Positions 16,150 to 22,885 of a stretch of 64,000 nucleotides of DNA are shown piece by piece. Both the position numbers and the translations under genes were made by a program. Source of the DNA: Erythrobacter sp. (GTDB lineage: Bacteria > Pseudomonadota > Alphaproteobacteria > Sphingomonadales > Sphingomonadaceae); assembly GCA_030148605.1 (NCBI GenBank), contig JASBTD010000047.1, positions 31,873 to 95,872 of the forward strand. Reading direction: 5' to 3'. Within the stretch, counting starts at the first letter, position 1; every line of letters begins with the position of its first letter. A model generated the notes under the pieces. That model was not told where the DNA came from and made no database searches. It was given only the letters and a program-made list of their open reading frames with translations.

Positions 16150-17256
16150 CTAGCGGCGAAGTCGCGCGGGCGAGAGCTGTTCGGTCGCCACACCAACAGC
16201 GCGCAATTCTTCGGGCCATCCGAGCCCGCAGGCGAGCGCTTCTGCGGCCAGCGCCATCGCGGGCGAGGTCTGCAAGCCAAAGCCGCCTTGCCCGGCCAGC
16301 CAGAAGAAACCAGCTGCGTCAGGATCAAATCCGACAACCGGGTCTCTGTCAGGCGCGAAACTCCTCAGGCCTGCCCATTTGCTCGCGATACGTCTGATTT
16401 CGAGGGAAGTCGCCTGTTCAACCCGCCACGCGGCGAGCGCGACATCCTCTTCCTCCGGCTGTGCGTCGCAGGGGTCGCTGGGGTGTTCGTCCATCGGGCA
16501 GGCAAGCAACCTGCCGCGTCCCTCGGGCTCGATGTAGAAGCCCGGCCCAACTGTCTTGGTGAACGGCCAGCCGGTCACATCAAGATCCGCAGCAACGTCG
16601 AATGTGATAACCGTGCGGCGTAGCGGCTGGACACCGATTGGCGTAACACCAGCCAATGCAGCGATCCGGTCAACCCAGGCACCCGCTGCATTGACCACCA
16701 CTTTGGCGCAATAGCTTGCACCCGGCGTATCGACGGTCCAGCGTCCGCCTTGCTTTCGTATGGCTTGCACCGCTGCGTTGAGCGCCAATCCTCCGCTTGC
16801 ATCGCGCAAGCCCTTCCGATGCCCTTCCAGCATGGCGTGCGCGTCAAGTTTGCGGCCATTTGGGTCAAGCAGCGCTCCGACAATGCTGTCTTCCTTGAGG
16901 GCAGGAACGAGACCGCAGGCCTGCGCTGGATCGAGCCGCACAACCTCGGGTGCCCATTGGCGGTAATTGGCTTCGAGCTGGTCAAGCTTGTCGAGCTGGC
17001 CTTCCAGCGCAATGAACAGCGCGGGGGGAACGCGTGCGACTGGCTCATCAAGCAAGGGCAGGCTTGCGGCAGTGAGCGCGCGGACGAGGGCGGAGTCCAT
17101 ATCGAAATGGGCAAAGGCTGCGCTGCGACCCGAGGCGTGAACGCCCGGTGCATTTTCCGCCTCGCACACCACAACCGAACCATTGCGCGCCAGCCGCGCA
17201 GCGGCGGAAAGGCCGGCGATACCGGCTCCAACCACCAGGAAATCGACTTGCTGCAT
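16150..17256 (-). CDS. FAD-dependent oxidoreductase, D-arginine dehydrogenase (DauA)-like
   Basis: A 368-residue DAO-family flavoenzyme. The Rossmann FAD motif VGAGIAGLSAAARLA is at residues 9-23, followed by HASGRSAAFAHFD, VVNAAGAWVDRIAALAG, KWAGLRSFAPDRDPVVGF and GFFWLAGQGGFGLQTSPAMA. The order and wording of these blocks are very close to Pseudomonas D-arginine dehydrogenase as I know it (SGRSAA, RALTAAS, WAGLRSF, GYGIQTSAAM), so oxidative deamination of D-amino acids is the best guess. A D-arginine specificity is not proven. Start ATG 17256 keeps the FAD motif near the N-terminus. Divergent from the next gene. Confidence 0.8.
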   Translation of the reverse strand: MQQVDFLVVGAGIAGLSAAARLARNGSVVVCEAENAPGVHASGRSAAFAHFDMDSALVRALTAASLPLLDEPVARVPPALFIALEGQLDKLDQLEANYRQWAPEVVRLDPAQACGLVPALKEDSIVGALLDPNGRKLDAHAMLEGHRKGLRDASGGLALNAAVQAIRKQGGRWTVDTPGASYCAKVVVNAAGAWVDRIAALAGVTPIGVQPLRRTVITFDVAADLDVTGWPFTKTVGPGFYIEPEGRGRLLACPMDEHPSDPCDAQPEEEDVALAAWRVEQATSLEIRRIASKWAGLRSFAPDRDPVVGFDPDAAGFFWLAGQGGFGLQTSPAMALAAEALACGLGWPEELRAVGVATEQLSPARLRR

Positions 17257-17326
17257 CAGAACACAATCAATCCCGTTGTCTTTCGAAACCTTGCGGCATA
17301 GTCTCCCGGCGAAGGGGAGAGCAAAG

Positions 17327-18346
17327 ATGGCAGGCACAATACTCGTAACCGGCGGCACCGGCTATATTGGCGGTGAGGTAATCGACCAGCTTCTGGCCAA
17401 GGGCTACGCAGTCCACACCACGGTGCGCAACAAGGCCAAGAGCGAGCCGCGTTTGCGCGAACGCTGGCCCGATGCCGGGGACAGGCTCAAGGTGTTCCAG
17501 GCCGATCTGATGAGCGATGAGGGCTGGGCCGAAGCCAATGCCGGTTGTGATGCGGTGGCGCATGTCGCCTCGCCATTCCCGCTTGGCGTTCCCAAGGACA
17601 AGGACGAACTGGTTGTGCCTGCACGCGAAGGAACCTTGCGTGCGTTGCGTTTCGCGCAGGCCGCCGGGATCACGCGGTTCGTCCAGACCAGTTCCGCCGC
17701 TGCAATCGCCTATGGCCATCCGGAAAAGGATCACTTCGATCACACTGACTGGACCAATCTGGACGCAGGTGTTCCGCCCTATATCGAGTCCAAGACGGTC
17801 GCAGAGCGCGCCGCGCGTGATTGGGTCGCGGATAATGCGCCGGACATGGTATTTTGCTCGGTCAATCCTGTCGCGGTGTTCGGGCCGGTTTATAATGATG
17901 ACCTGTCGACCAGTATCGAGCTGGTAAAGAAGATCATCGACGGTTCGATTCCGCTGATCCCCAATATGGGAATCAGTGTTACCGATGTGCGCGATGTCGC
18001 CAAAACGCATGTGCTCGCGATCGAAGCCCCGGCAGAGAAAATACGCGGCGAACGCTTGCCAACTGCGGTCAAGTTCCTGTGGATCCGCGAGATGGCGGAA
18101 GTCATCCGCCAGCGCGCGCCTGATCTTGCGGGCAAGGTGCCCAAAAAGCCTATGCCGGACTGGCTGGTCGGCATCCTTGCGCTGTTCATGCCGGAAATGA
18201 AGCAGATCAAGCCCGAACTGGGCAATGTGCGCGATGTATCGGGCAAGCACACCGAGGAAGTGCTGGGTTTTCAGTTCATTTCTGCTGAACAGACGCTGGA
18301 AGAGACGGCGCGCAGCCTGGTCGAGCGCGGGATTGTGAAGATCTGA
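17327..18346 (+). CDS. NAD(P)-dependent epimerase/reductase of the extended SDR family
   Basis: A 339-residue extended short-chain dehydrogenase resembling dihydroflavonol-4-reductase/cinnamoyl-CoA-reductase-type aldehyde reductases. The N-terminal nucleotide motif is VTGGTGYIGGEVI, with HTTVRNK after strand 2 and HVASPFPLGVP; the catalytic YIESKTVAERAARDW box supplies the YxxxK pair. Substrate unknown. GGGGAGAG lies just upstream of ATG 17327. The TGA stop shares its last base with the ATG of the next gene (TGATG), so the two are translationally coupled. Confidence 0.88.
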   Translation: MAGTILVTGGTGYIGGEVIDQLLAKGYAVHTTVRNKAKSEPRLRERWPDAGDRLKVFQADLMSDEGWAEANAGCDAVAHVASPFPLGVPKDKDELVVPAREGTLRALRFAQAAGITRFVQTSSAAAIAYGHPEKDHFDHTDWTNLDAGVPPYIESKTVAERAARDWVADNAPDMVFCSVNPVAVFGPVYNDDLSTSIELVKKIIDGSIPLIPNMGISVTDVRDVAKTHVLAIEAPAEKIRGERLPTAVKFLWIREMAEVIRQRAPDLAGKVPKKPMPDWLVGILALFMPEMKQIKPELGNVRDVSGKHTEEVLGFQFISAEQTLEETARSLVERGIVKI

Positions 18347-19068
18347 TGGAACTTAACGGCAAATCAGTCCTGCTCACCGGGGGCAGCGCGGGGATCGGGC
18401 GTGAGCTCGCGCATTTGCTCAAGGCCAAGGATGCGCGCGTCACGCTGACAGGCCGCAACAAGGATCGGCTGGCGGAAATGCAGGCAGAGGGTTTCGAAGT
18501 GATCGAAGCCAATCTGTCCAACGCCAAGGGGGTCGATGCGCTGATCGCCGATCTGGGGACGCGCGAGTTTGACATACTGATCAACAACGCGGGTCAACTG
18601 GTAGATCATGATTTCCGCAAAGCACTGCCAGACAGTGATGCAGCGGACGATTGCATCTACGCCAATCTTAGCGCGCCGATCAGGCTTACGACGGCGCTGG
18701 TTCCGATGCTGGGGCGGCGGCCCGAAGCGGCGATCGTCAATGTCACCAGCGGGCTGGCGATTGCACCTGCTGCGCGGCAGCCGGTCTATTGCGCCACCAA
18801 ATCGGGCCTGCGGGCCTATTCGCTGACTTTGCGCGAGCAACTGAAGGATACCAGCATCCGCGTGATCGAAGCGCTGCCGCCGGTGGTCGACACGCAGATG
18901 AATGCGAATAATCCGATGTCGAAAATGCCCGCGGTAGAATGCGCTGCGCAGATCCTTGATGCGATTGAGAGCGATATGGACGAAGCGAATATCGGCCAGG
19001 TTCGGCTGCTACGCTGGGCTTATTCGATCTCGCCAGCGCTCGCGCGCAGGATCACACTGCGTTTTTGA
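18346..19068 (+). CDS. Short-chain dehydrogenase/reductase (DltE-like)
   Basis: A 240-residue classical SDR. Cofactor motif TGGSAGIGRELA near the N-terminus, NNAGQL, the Ser of NVTSGLA, and the catalytic Tyr148/Lys152 in PVYCATKSG. The form with PVYCATKSGLRAYSLTLREQL is typical of the DltE/YdfG-like subgroup. Its substrate is unknown. It is coupled to the preceding epimerase gene by a TGATG overlap, so both probably act in one pathway. Confidence 0.88.
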   Translation: MELNGKSVLLTGGSAGIGRELAHLLKAKDARVTLTGRNKDRLAEMQAEGFEVIEANLSNAKGVDALIADLGTREFDILINNAGQLVDHDFRKALPDSDAADDCIYANLSAPIRLTTALVPMLGRRPEAAIVNVTSGLAIAPAARQPVYCATKSGLRAYSLTLREQLKDTSIRVIEALPPVVDTQMNANNPMSKMPAVECAAQILDAIESDMDEANIGQVRLLRWAYSISPALARRITLRF

Positions 19069-19136
19069 TACGTTGACGCTGCGGGCATAGCCTGTCTAGG
19101 CGATGTCACGCATTCGTAGTCATCACAGGGGTTTTG

Positions 19137-20669
19137 ATGTCCGCCAATATCGCCGAAATGGAACGCCGCCGTGCATCTGCCAAGCTGGGTGGAGGGCAAA
19201 AGCGCATCGATGCGCAGCATGCCAAGGGCAAGCTGACCGCGCGCGAGCGGCTGGATGTGCTGCTTGACGAAGGTAGCTTCGAAGAACTCGATGCCTATGT
19301 CGAGCATGATTGCGTCGATTTCGGGATGCAGGACCAGAAGATCCCGGGTGACGGTGTGGTCACTGGCAGCGGGACGATCAATGGGCGGCTGGTCTATGTC
19401 TTCAGTCAGGACTTCACGGTTTTTGGCGGCAGTCTGTCGAAACGCCATGCGGAAAAGATCTGCAAGGTGATGGAAAGCGCGATGAAATATGGCGCGCCGG
19501 TGATCGGCCTGAATGACTCTGGCGGTGCGCGCATTCAGGAAGGCGTGGCGTCACTGGGCGGCTATGCCGATGTGTTCCAGCGCAATGTGCTCGCCAGCGG
19601 CGTCGTGCCGCAGATTTCGCTGATCATGGGGCCGTGTGCGGGCGGGGCGGTTTACAGCCCTGCGATGACGGATTTCATCTTCATGGTGAAAGACAGCTCC
19701 TACATGTTCGTGACCGGGCCGGATGTGGTGAAAACCGTCACCAATGAAGTCGTCACGCAGGAAGAACTGGGCGGAGCGGTAACGCACACCACCAAGACTT
19801 CGGTCGCCGATATCGCTTTCGAGAACGACATTGAAGCGCTGCTGGCGACGCGTAACTTTTTCGATTACCTGCCACTGTCGAACCGCGAGGAAGTGCCTGA
19901 ACGGCCCACCAGCGACCCGTTTGACCGCGAGGAAGCCTCGCTCGATACGCTGATCCCTGACAATCCCAACCAGCCTTACGATATGCACGAAGTGATCCGT
20001 AAGACGCTGGATGAAGGCGATTTCTTCGAGGTTCAGCCTGCGCATGCCGGCAATATCATCATCGGTTTTGGCCGGGTCGAAGGGCGCACTGTGGGTGTGG
20101 TTGCGAACCAGCCCATGGTGCTTGCGGGCGTGCTCGACATCAACTCGTCAAAGAAAGCCGCGCGTTTCGTGCGCTTCTGCGATGCGTTCGAGATTCCGAT
20201 CCTCACCTTCGTCGACGTGCCTGGCTTCCTGCCCGGCACGAGCCAGGAGCATAACGGCATTATCAAGCACGGCGCGAAGCTGCTGTTCGCTTATGCCGAA
20301 GCGACGGTGCCCAAGATCACTGTGATCACCCGCAAGGCCTATGGCGGGGCCTATGACGTGATGGCGTCAAAGCACCTGCGCGGCGACTTGAACTACGCCT
20401 GGCCGACCGCGGAAATCGCAGTGATGGGCGCGAAGGGCGCGGTGGAGATCATCTTCCGCCAGGATCGCGATGATCCGGACAAGATCGCGGAGAAAACGAA
20501 GGAGTATGAAGACCGGTTTGCGAACCCCTTTGTCGCCGCCCAGCGCGGCTATATCGACGAAGTGATCTACCCGCACGCAACACGGCGGCGCATCGCGCTG
20601 GGGCTTAGGAAGCTGCGCAACAAGCAGCTCGAGAACCCGTGGAAGAAGCACGATAATATTCCGCTGTGA
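19137..20669 (+). CDS. pccB: Propionyl-CoA carboxylase beta (carboxyltransferase) subunit
   Basis: A 510-residue acyl-CoA carboxylase carboxyltransferase. It moves carboxyl from biotin (on PccA) to propionyl-CoA, giving (S)-methylmalonyl-CoA. Signatures: [77 protein letters not shown] (read in two parts) and [11 protein letters not shown]. The chosen ATG is 19137; a TTG three bases upstream is in frame. The mutase and epimerase downstream make propionyl-CoA the likely substrate. It is the first gene of the propionate module. Confidence 0.94.
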   Translation: MSANIAEMERRRASAKLGGGQKRIDAQHAKGKLTARERLDVLLDEGSFEELDAYVEHDCVDFGMQDQKIPGDGVVTGSGTINGRLVYVFSQDFTVFGGSLSKRHAEKICKVMESAMKYGAPVIGLNDSGGARIQEGVASLGGYADVFQRNVLASGVVPQISLIMGPCAGGAVYSPAMTDFIFMVKDSSYMFVTGPDVVKTVTNEVVTQEELGGAVTHTTKTSVADIAFENDIEALLATRNFFDYLPLSNREEVPERPTSDPFDREEASLDTLIPDNPNQPYDMHEVIRKTLDEGDFFEVQPAHAGNIIIGFGRVEGRTVGVVANQPMVLAGVLDINSSKKAARFVRFCDAFEIPILTFVDVPGFLPGTSQEHNGIIKHGAKLLFAYAEATVPKITVITRKAYGGAYDVMASKHLRGDLNYAWPTAEIAVMGAKGAVEIIFRQDRDDPDKIAEKTKEYEDRFANPFVAAQRGYIDEVIYPHATRRRIALGLRKLRNKQLENPWKKHDNIPL

Positions 20670-20677
20670 GGTGACTG

Positions 20678-20926
20678 ATGGATAGTTTTGATGCCTTCGG
20701 ATTGTTTTGGTCTGGCGGTGTGCTGCTGATGATGGTTGTCTCTACCGCTTGGGCGATCAACGACCTTAAGTCAGGAAGCGCCCGAATGAATTGGATGGGA
20801 TTCGGCGACCGCGTTCATCGTTATGAGGAACCGTTTGAATTTTGGCTTGCCGTAGGGTCGAAATTTCTGGTGCTTCCAGTTGGCGCCTTCATGCTCTGGT
20901 TCGCGTCGGACATCTACTGGAGATGA
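20678..20926 (+). CDS. Small membrane protein of unknown function
   Basis: An 82-residue protein with two hydrophobic helices (FWSGGVLLMMVVSTAWAI and FLVLPVGAFMLWFASDIYW) around a polar loop containing FGDRVHRYEEPFEFW. Not recognised. It begins eight bases after pccB and ends four bases before a GGAGATGAGAGT-ATG sequence that matches the start of the epimerase gene. It was therefore probably in an operon pccB-this gene-epimerase before the repeat unit was inserted. Confidence 0.7.
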   Translation: MDSFDAFGLFWSGGVLLMMVVSTAWAINDLKSGSARMNWMGFGDRVHRYEEPFEFWLAVGSKFLVLPVGAFMLWFASDIYWR

Positions 20927-20930
20927 GAGT

Positions 20931-20942
20931 ATGAAACTCGGC
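20931..20942 (+). repeat. Upstream copy of 12-bp direct repeat ATGAAACTCGGC
   Basis: This 12-mer is identical to 21436-21447, the first four codons of the epimerase gene. Here it is preceded by a good ribosome site (GGAG at 20919-20922) but runs into the REP element instead of the epimerase body. It looks like the old epimerase start, separated from its gene by the GIY-YIG repeat unit, or like a target-site duplication. Confidence 0.7.
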
Positions 20943-20951
20943 CTTCCTGAT

Positions 20952-21037
20952 CGTCATTGCGAGCGTAGCGAAGCAATCCAGCGCGATTCGCGTGACATTC
21001 TGGATTGGCACGGCGACTGCGTCGTCTCGCAATGACG
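20952..21037. repeat. REP-like hairpin (CGTCATTGCGAG...AATCCAG type), left flank of GIY-YIG gene
   Basis: Left arm begins CGTCATTGCGAGCGTAGCGA and ends CAATCCAG; the right arm, inverted, begins CGTCATTGCGAG and ends CCAATCCA at the loop. The terminal CGCAATGACG contains the ATG start codon of the GIY-YIG gene. A sister element lies at 21341-21417 in the same orientation. Confidence 0.85.
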
Positions 21038-21334
21038 TGGCAAAAGCGGCCTTGCGTTTACATGATGGCCAATAAGCGCAACGCCACAATCTACACCGGC
21101 GTCACGTCGGACTTGCCCAAGCGGGTTTGGCAGCACCGCGAAGAAACTTTCGATGGTTTCACAAAGCGCTATGGTTGCAAGATGCTGGTATGGTTCGAAC
21201 TGCACGAAACAATGGAAAACGCCATCCTGAGGGAGAAGCAGATCAAAGCTGGAAGCAGGAAATCGAAGCTCGCCTTGATAGAGGTACAGAATCCGGCTTG
21301 GCGTGATCTGTTCGACGATATCGCCCAAGGATAG
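21032..21334 (+). CDS. GIY-YIG nuclease-domain protein flanked by REP elements
   Basis: A 100-residue single-domain GIY-YIG protein. The domain's first motif is VYMMAN...IYTGVTSD (residues about 9-27), followed by RVWQHRE with the conserved Arg/His, and the Glu-containing helix ETMENAILREKQIK. Such short stand-alone members (UPF0213-like) have no firmly known role; the fold is a metal-dependent nuclease that uses a catalytic Glu. The ATG at 21032 lies inside the right arm of the upstream REP hairpin, and an alternative TTG at 21005 is also inside it. Another REP hairpin of the same type starts seven bases after the stop. The arrangement resembles a nuclease gene carried and possibly moved by its own repeats. 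Confidence 0.85.
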   Translation: MTWQKRPCVYMMANKRNATIYTGVTSDLPKRVWQHREETFDGFTKRYGCKMLVWFELHETMENAILREKQIKAGSRKSKLALIEVQNPAWRDLFDDIAQG

Positions 21335-21340
21335 ATTTTG

Positions 21341-21417
21341 CGTCATTGCGAGCGTAGCGAGGCAATCCAGTCCTGCATTATCTGGATCGCCACGGCCCTT
21401 CGGGCCTCGCGATGACG
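21341..21417. repeat. REP-like hairpin (CGTCATTGCGAG...AATCCAG type), right flank of GIY-YIG gene
   Basis: Its left arm shares CGTCATTGCGAGCGTAGCGA exactly with the element at 20952. The right arm, inverted, begins CGTCATCGCGAG and ends GGCGATCCAG. It follows the GIY-YIG stop by six bases and ends 18 bases before the epimerase ATG. Confidence 0.85.
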
Positions 21418-21435
21418 ATGAAGAAAGAAGGAATG

Positions 21436-21897
21436 ATGAAACTCGGCAGACTTAATCACATCGGCGTCGCAACGCCCTCGATCGCGGATTCCATCGCGCA
21501 TTACCGCGACACGATGGGCGCGACGCATATTCACGAGCCGTTCGACCTGCCAGAACAGGGCGTGAAGGTCTGCTTCGTCGATACGCCGACCCATTCGACA
21601 GGCTCAGGGCAGGCCGATTCAGGTATGAACGGAACGCAGATCGAACTGATCGAGCCACTCGGCCCCGACAGCGCGATCAACAATTTCCTCGAGAAGAACC
21701 CGCTCGGCGGGCAACATCATGTCTGTTTCGAAGTGCCCGATATTGCCGAGGCGCGCGCGGAATTCGAAGGCATGGGCAAGCGCATCCTTGGCCCCACGCG
21801 CATCGGTGCGCATGGCACGCCTATCTTTTTCGTCCATCCCAAAGACATGCAGGGCATGCTTACCGAGATTATGGAAACGCCGAAAGGCAATCATTGA
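21436..21897 (+). CDS. mce: Methylmalonyl-CoA epimerase, with an internal repeat-derived insert
   Basis: A 153-residue VOC-fold epimerase converting (S)- to (R)-methylmalonyl-CoA, the form used by the mutase. Family blocks: LNHIGVATPSI (first metal His), GVKVCFVDTP, QIELIEPLGPDS, GGQHHVCFEV, and the final MLTEIME Glu. Between VDTP and QIELIEPLG, where the family normally has only a few residues, lies an extra THSTGSGQADSGMNG stretch whose DNA (21593-21632) matches the TTCGACAGGCTCAG repeat family. The insert falls in a surface turn, so the protein may still work. ATG 21436 gives the usual MKLGRLNHIG start; in-frame ATGs at 21412 (inside the REP), 21418 and 21433 are alternatives. Confidence 0.9.
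   Translation: MKLGRLNHIGVATPSIADSIAHYRDTMGATHIHEPFDLPEQGVKVCFVDTPTHSTGSGQADSGMNGTQIELIEPLGPDSAINNFLEKNPLGGQHHVCFEVPDIAEARAEFEGMGKRILGPTRIGAHGTPIFFVHPKDMQGMLTEIMETPKGNH
21593..21632 (+). repeat. REP arm embedded in the epimerase coding sequence
   Basis: The segment contains TTCGACAGGCTCAG, identical to the right arm of the element at 21958-21972, and ends ATGAACGGA, close to that element's ACGAACGGA. It keeps the reading frame and encodes about 13-15 extra residues in the epimerase. It is a partial or decayed copy. Confidence 0.65.
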
Positions 21898-21906
21898 GCC
21901 AACAAG

Positions 21907-21984
21907 GCCCGTTCGCCCTGAGCTAGTCGAAGGGTCTTATCGAACGGGCCGCTCATACTTCGACAGGCTCAGCACGAACGGAGT
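21907..21984. repeat. REP-like inverted repeat (CTGAGCxxGTCGAAGGG type)
   Basis: Left arm CCGTTCGCCCTGAGCTAGTC (from 21909) and right arm CTTCGACAGGCTCAGCACGA (from 21958), plus an inner GGCCCGTTCG/CGAACGGGCC pairing. It fills most of the space between the epimerase and enoyl-CoA hydratase genes. Its last bases, GGAG at 21980-21983, form the ribosome site of the next gene. Confidence 0.8.
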
Positions 21985-21992
21985 TGTTTTAG

Positions 21993-22778
21993 ATGTCCTA
22001 CGAAACCATCAAAGTCGATCGCGACGGTCCGTTGATGACCATCACTTTGAACCGTCCTGACCGGCTGAACGCCATGCCGCCTGCCATGGCAGACGAGATC
22101 GGCGCGGCATTCTATGATCTGGGTGATGCGCGCGCAGTGCTGATCACGGGCGAAGGCAAGGGCTTCTGTTCTGGTGCCGATCTTGCCGCGCGGGGGGAGG
22201 CCTCTGCGTTGGCGCTGAAAGGTGGTAGCCACCGCGCGCTGCAGAACCACTATAACCCCGCGATCAACCAGGTGCTGCGTGCACCAGTCCCGGTTGTGTG
22301 CGCGGTCAATGGTCCGGCGGCAGGGGTAGGTTGCTCGCTTGCATTGGCAGGCGATTTCACGCTTGCTGGCAAAAGCGCCTATTTCCTTCAGGCGTTCGTG
22401 AATATCGGCCTGGTGCCCGATGGCGGTTCAACCTGGCTGCTGACCCGCGCGATCGGGCGTGCCCGCGCAACCCGCATGATGATGCTGGGCGAGAAGATCG
22501 GAGCGGAACAGGCAGAGGAATGGGGCCTGATCTACAAGGCGTGCGATGATGAAACGCTGCTGGATGAAGCGCGCGCGCTCGCAACCAAGCTTGCCAATGG
22601 CCCCACGCTTGCGCTGAAGACGATGAAGCAGAACATCGCCTTGGCAGCAGACGGCTCGCTGCAGCAGGTGTTTGTTGCTGAAGCCGAAGGGCAGCGGATT
22701 GCGGGTGCAAGCGATGATGCGAAGGAAGGCGGCATGGCATTCCTTCAGAAGCGCAAGGCCGAATTCAAGGGGCGTTGA
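21993..22778 (+). CDS. Enoyl-CoA hydratase/isomerase family protein
   Basis: A 261-residue crotonase-superfamily protein. Key blocks are LNRPDRLNAM, the first oxyanion-hole region GKGFCSGADLA, and VNGPAAGVGCSLALAGDF, where the second oxyanion glycine sits. VPDGGSTWLLTRAIG places an Asp/Gly in the second active-site region, as in PaaG-type hydratase/isomerases. It probably acts in beta-oxidation or aromatic-CoA degradation. It is inserted between the epimerase and mutase genes, so it may supply propionyl-CoA precursors. GGAG nine bases before ATG 21993 is provided by the preceding REP. Confidence 0.9.
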   Translation: MSYETIKVDRDGPLMTITLNRPDRLNAMPPAMADEIGAAFYDLGDARAVLITGEGKGFCSGADLAARGEASALALKGGSHRALQNHYNPAINQVLRAPVPVVCAVNGPAAGVGCSLALAGDFTLAGKSAYFLQAFVNIGLVPDGGSTWLLTRAIGRARATRMMMLGEKIGAEQAEEWGLIYKACDDETLLDEARALATKLANGPTLALKTMKQNIALAADGSLQQVFVAEAEGQRIAGASDDAKEGGMAFLQKRKAEFKGR

Positions 22779-22787
22779 TTCAACTTT

Positions 22788-22866
22788 CGTCATTCCCGCG
22801 AAAGCGGGAATCCAGCTTGCTGCTCAAGTGGCTCCGAACTGGATCCCCGCTTTCGCGGGGATGACG
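22788..22866. repeat. REP-like double hairpin (CGTCATTCCCGCGAAAGCGGG type)
   Basis: Left arm from 22788 reads CGTCATTCCCGCGAAAGCGG and ends GGAATCCAG. The right arm, inverted, reads CGTCATCCCCGCGAAAGCGG and ends GGATCCAG. Its ends (CGTCAT and ATCCAG) are the same as those of the GIY-YIG-flanking elements, although the internal stem differs. It separates the enoyl-CoA hydratase and mutase genes. Confidence 0.85.
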
Positions 22867-22885
22867 AATTATGTAGAGAATTCTC

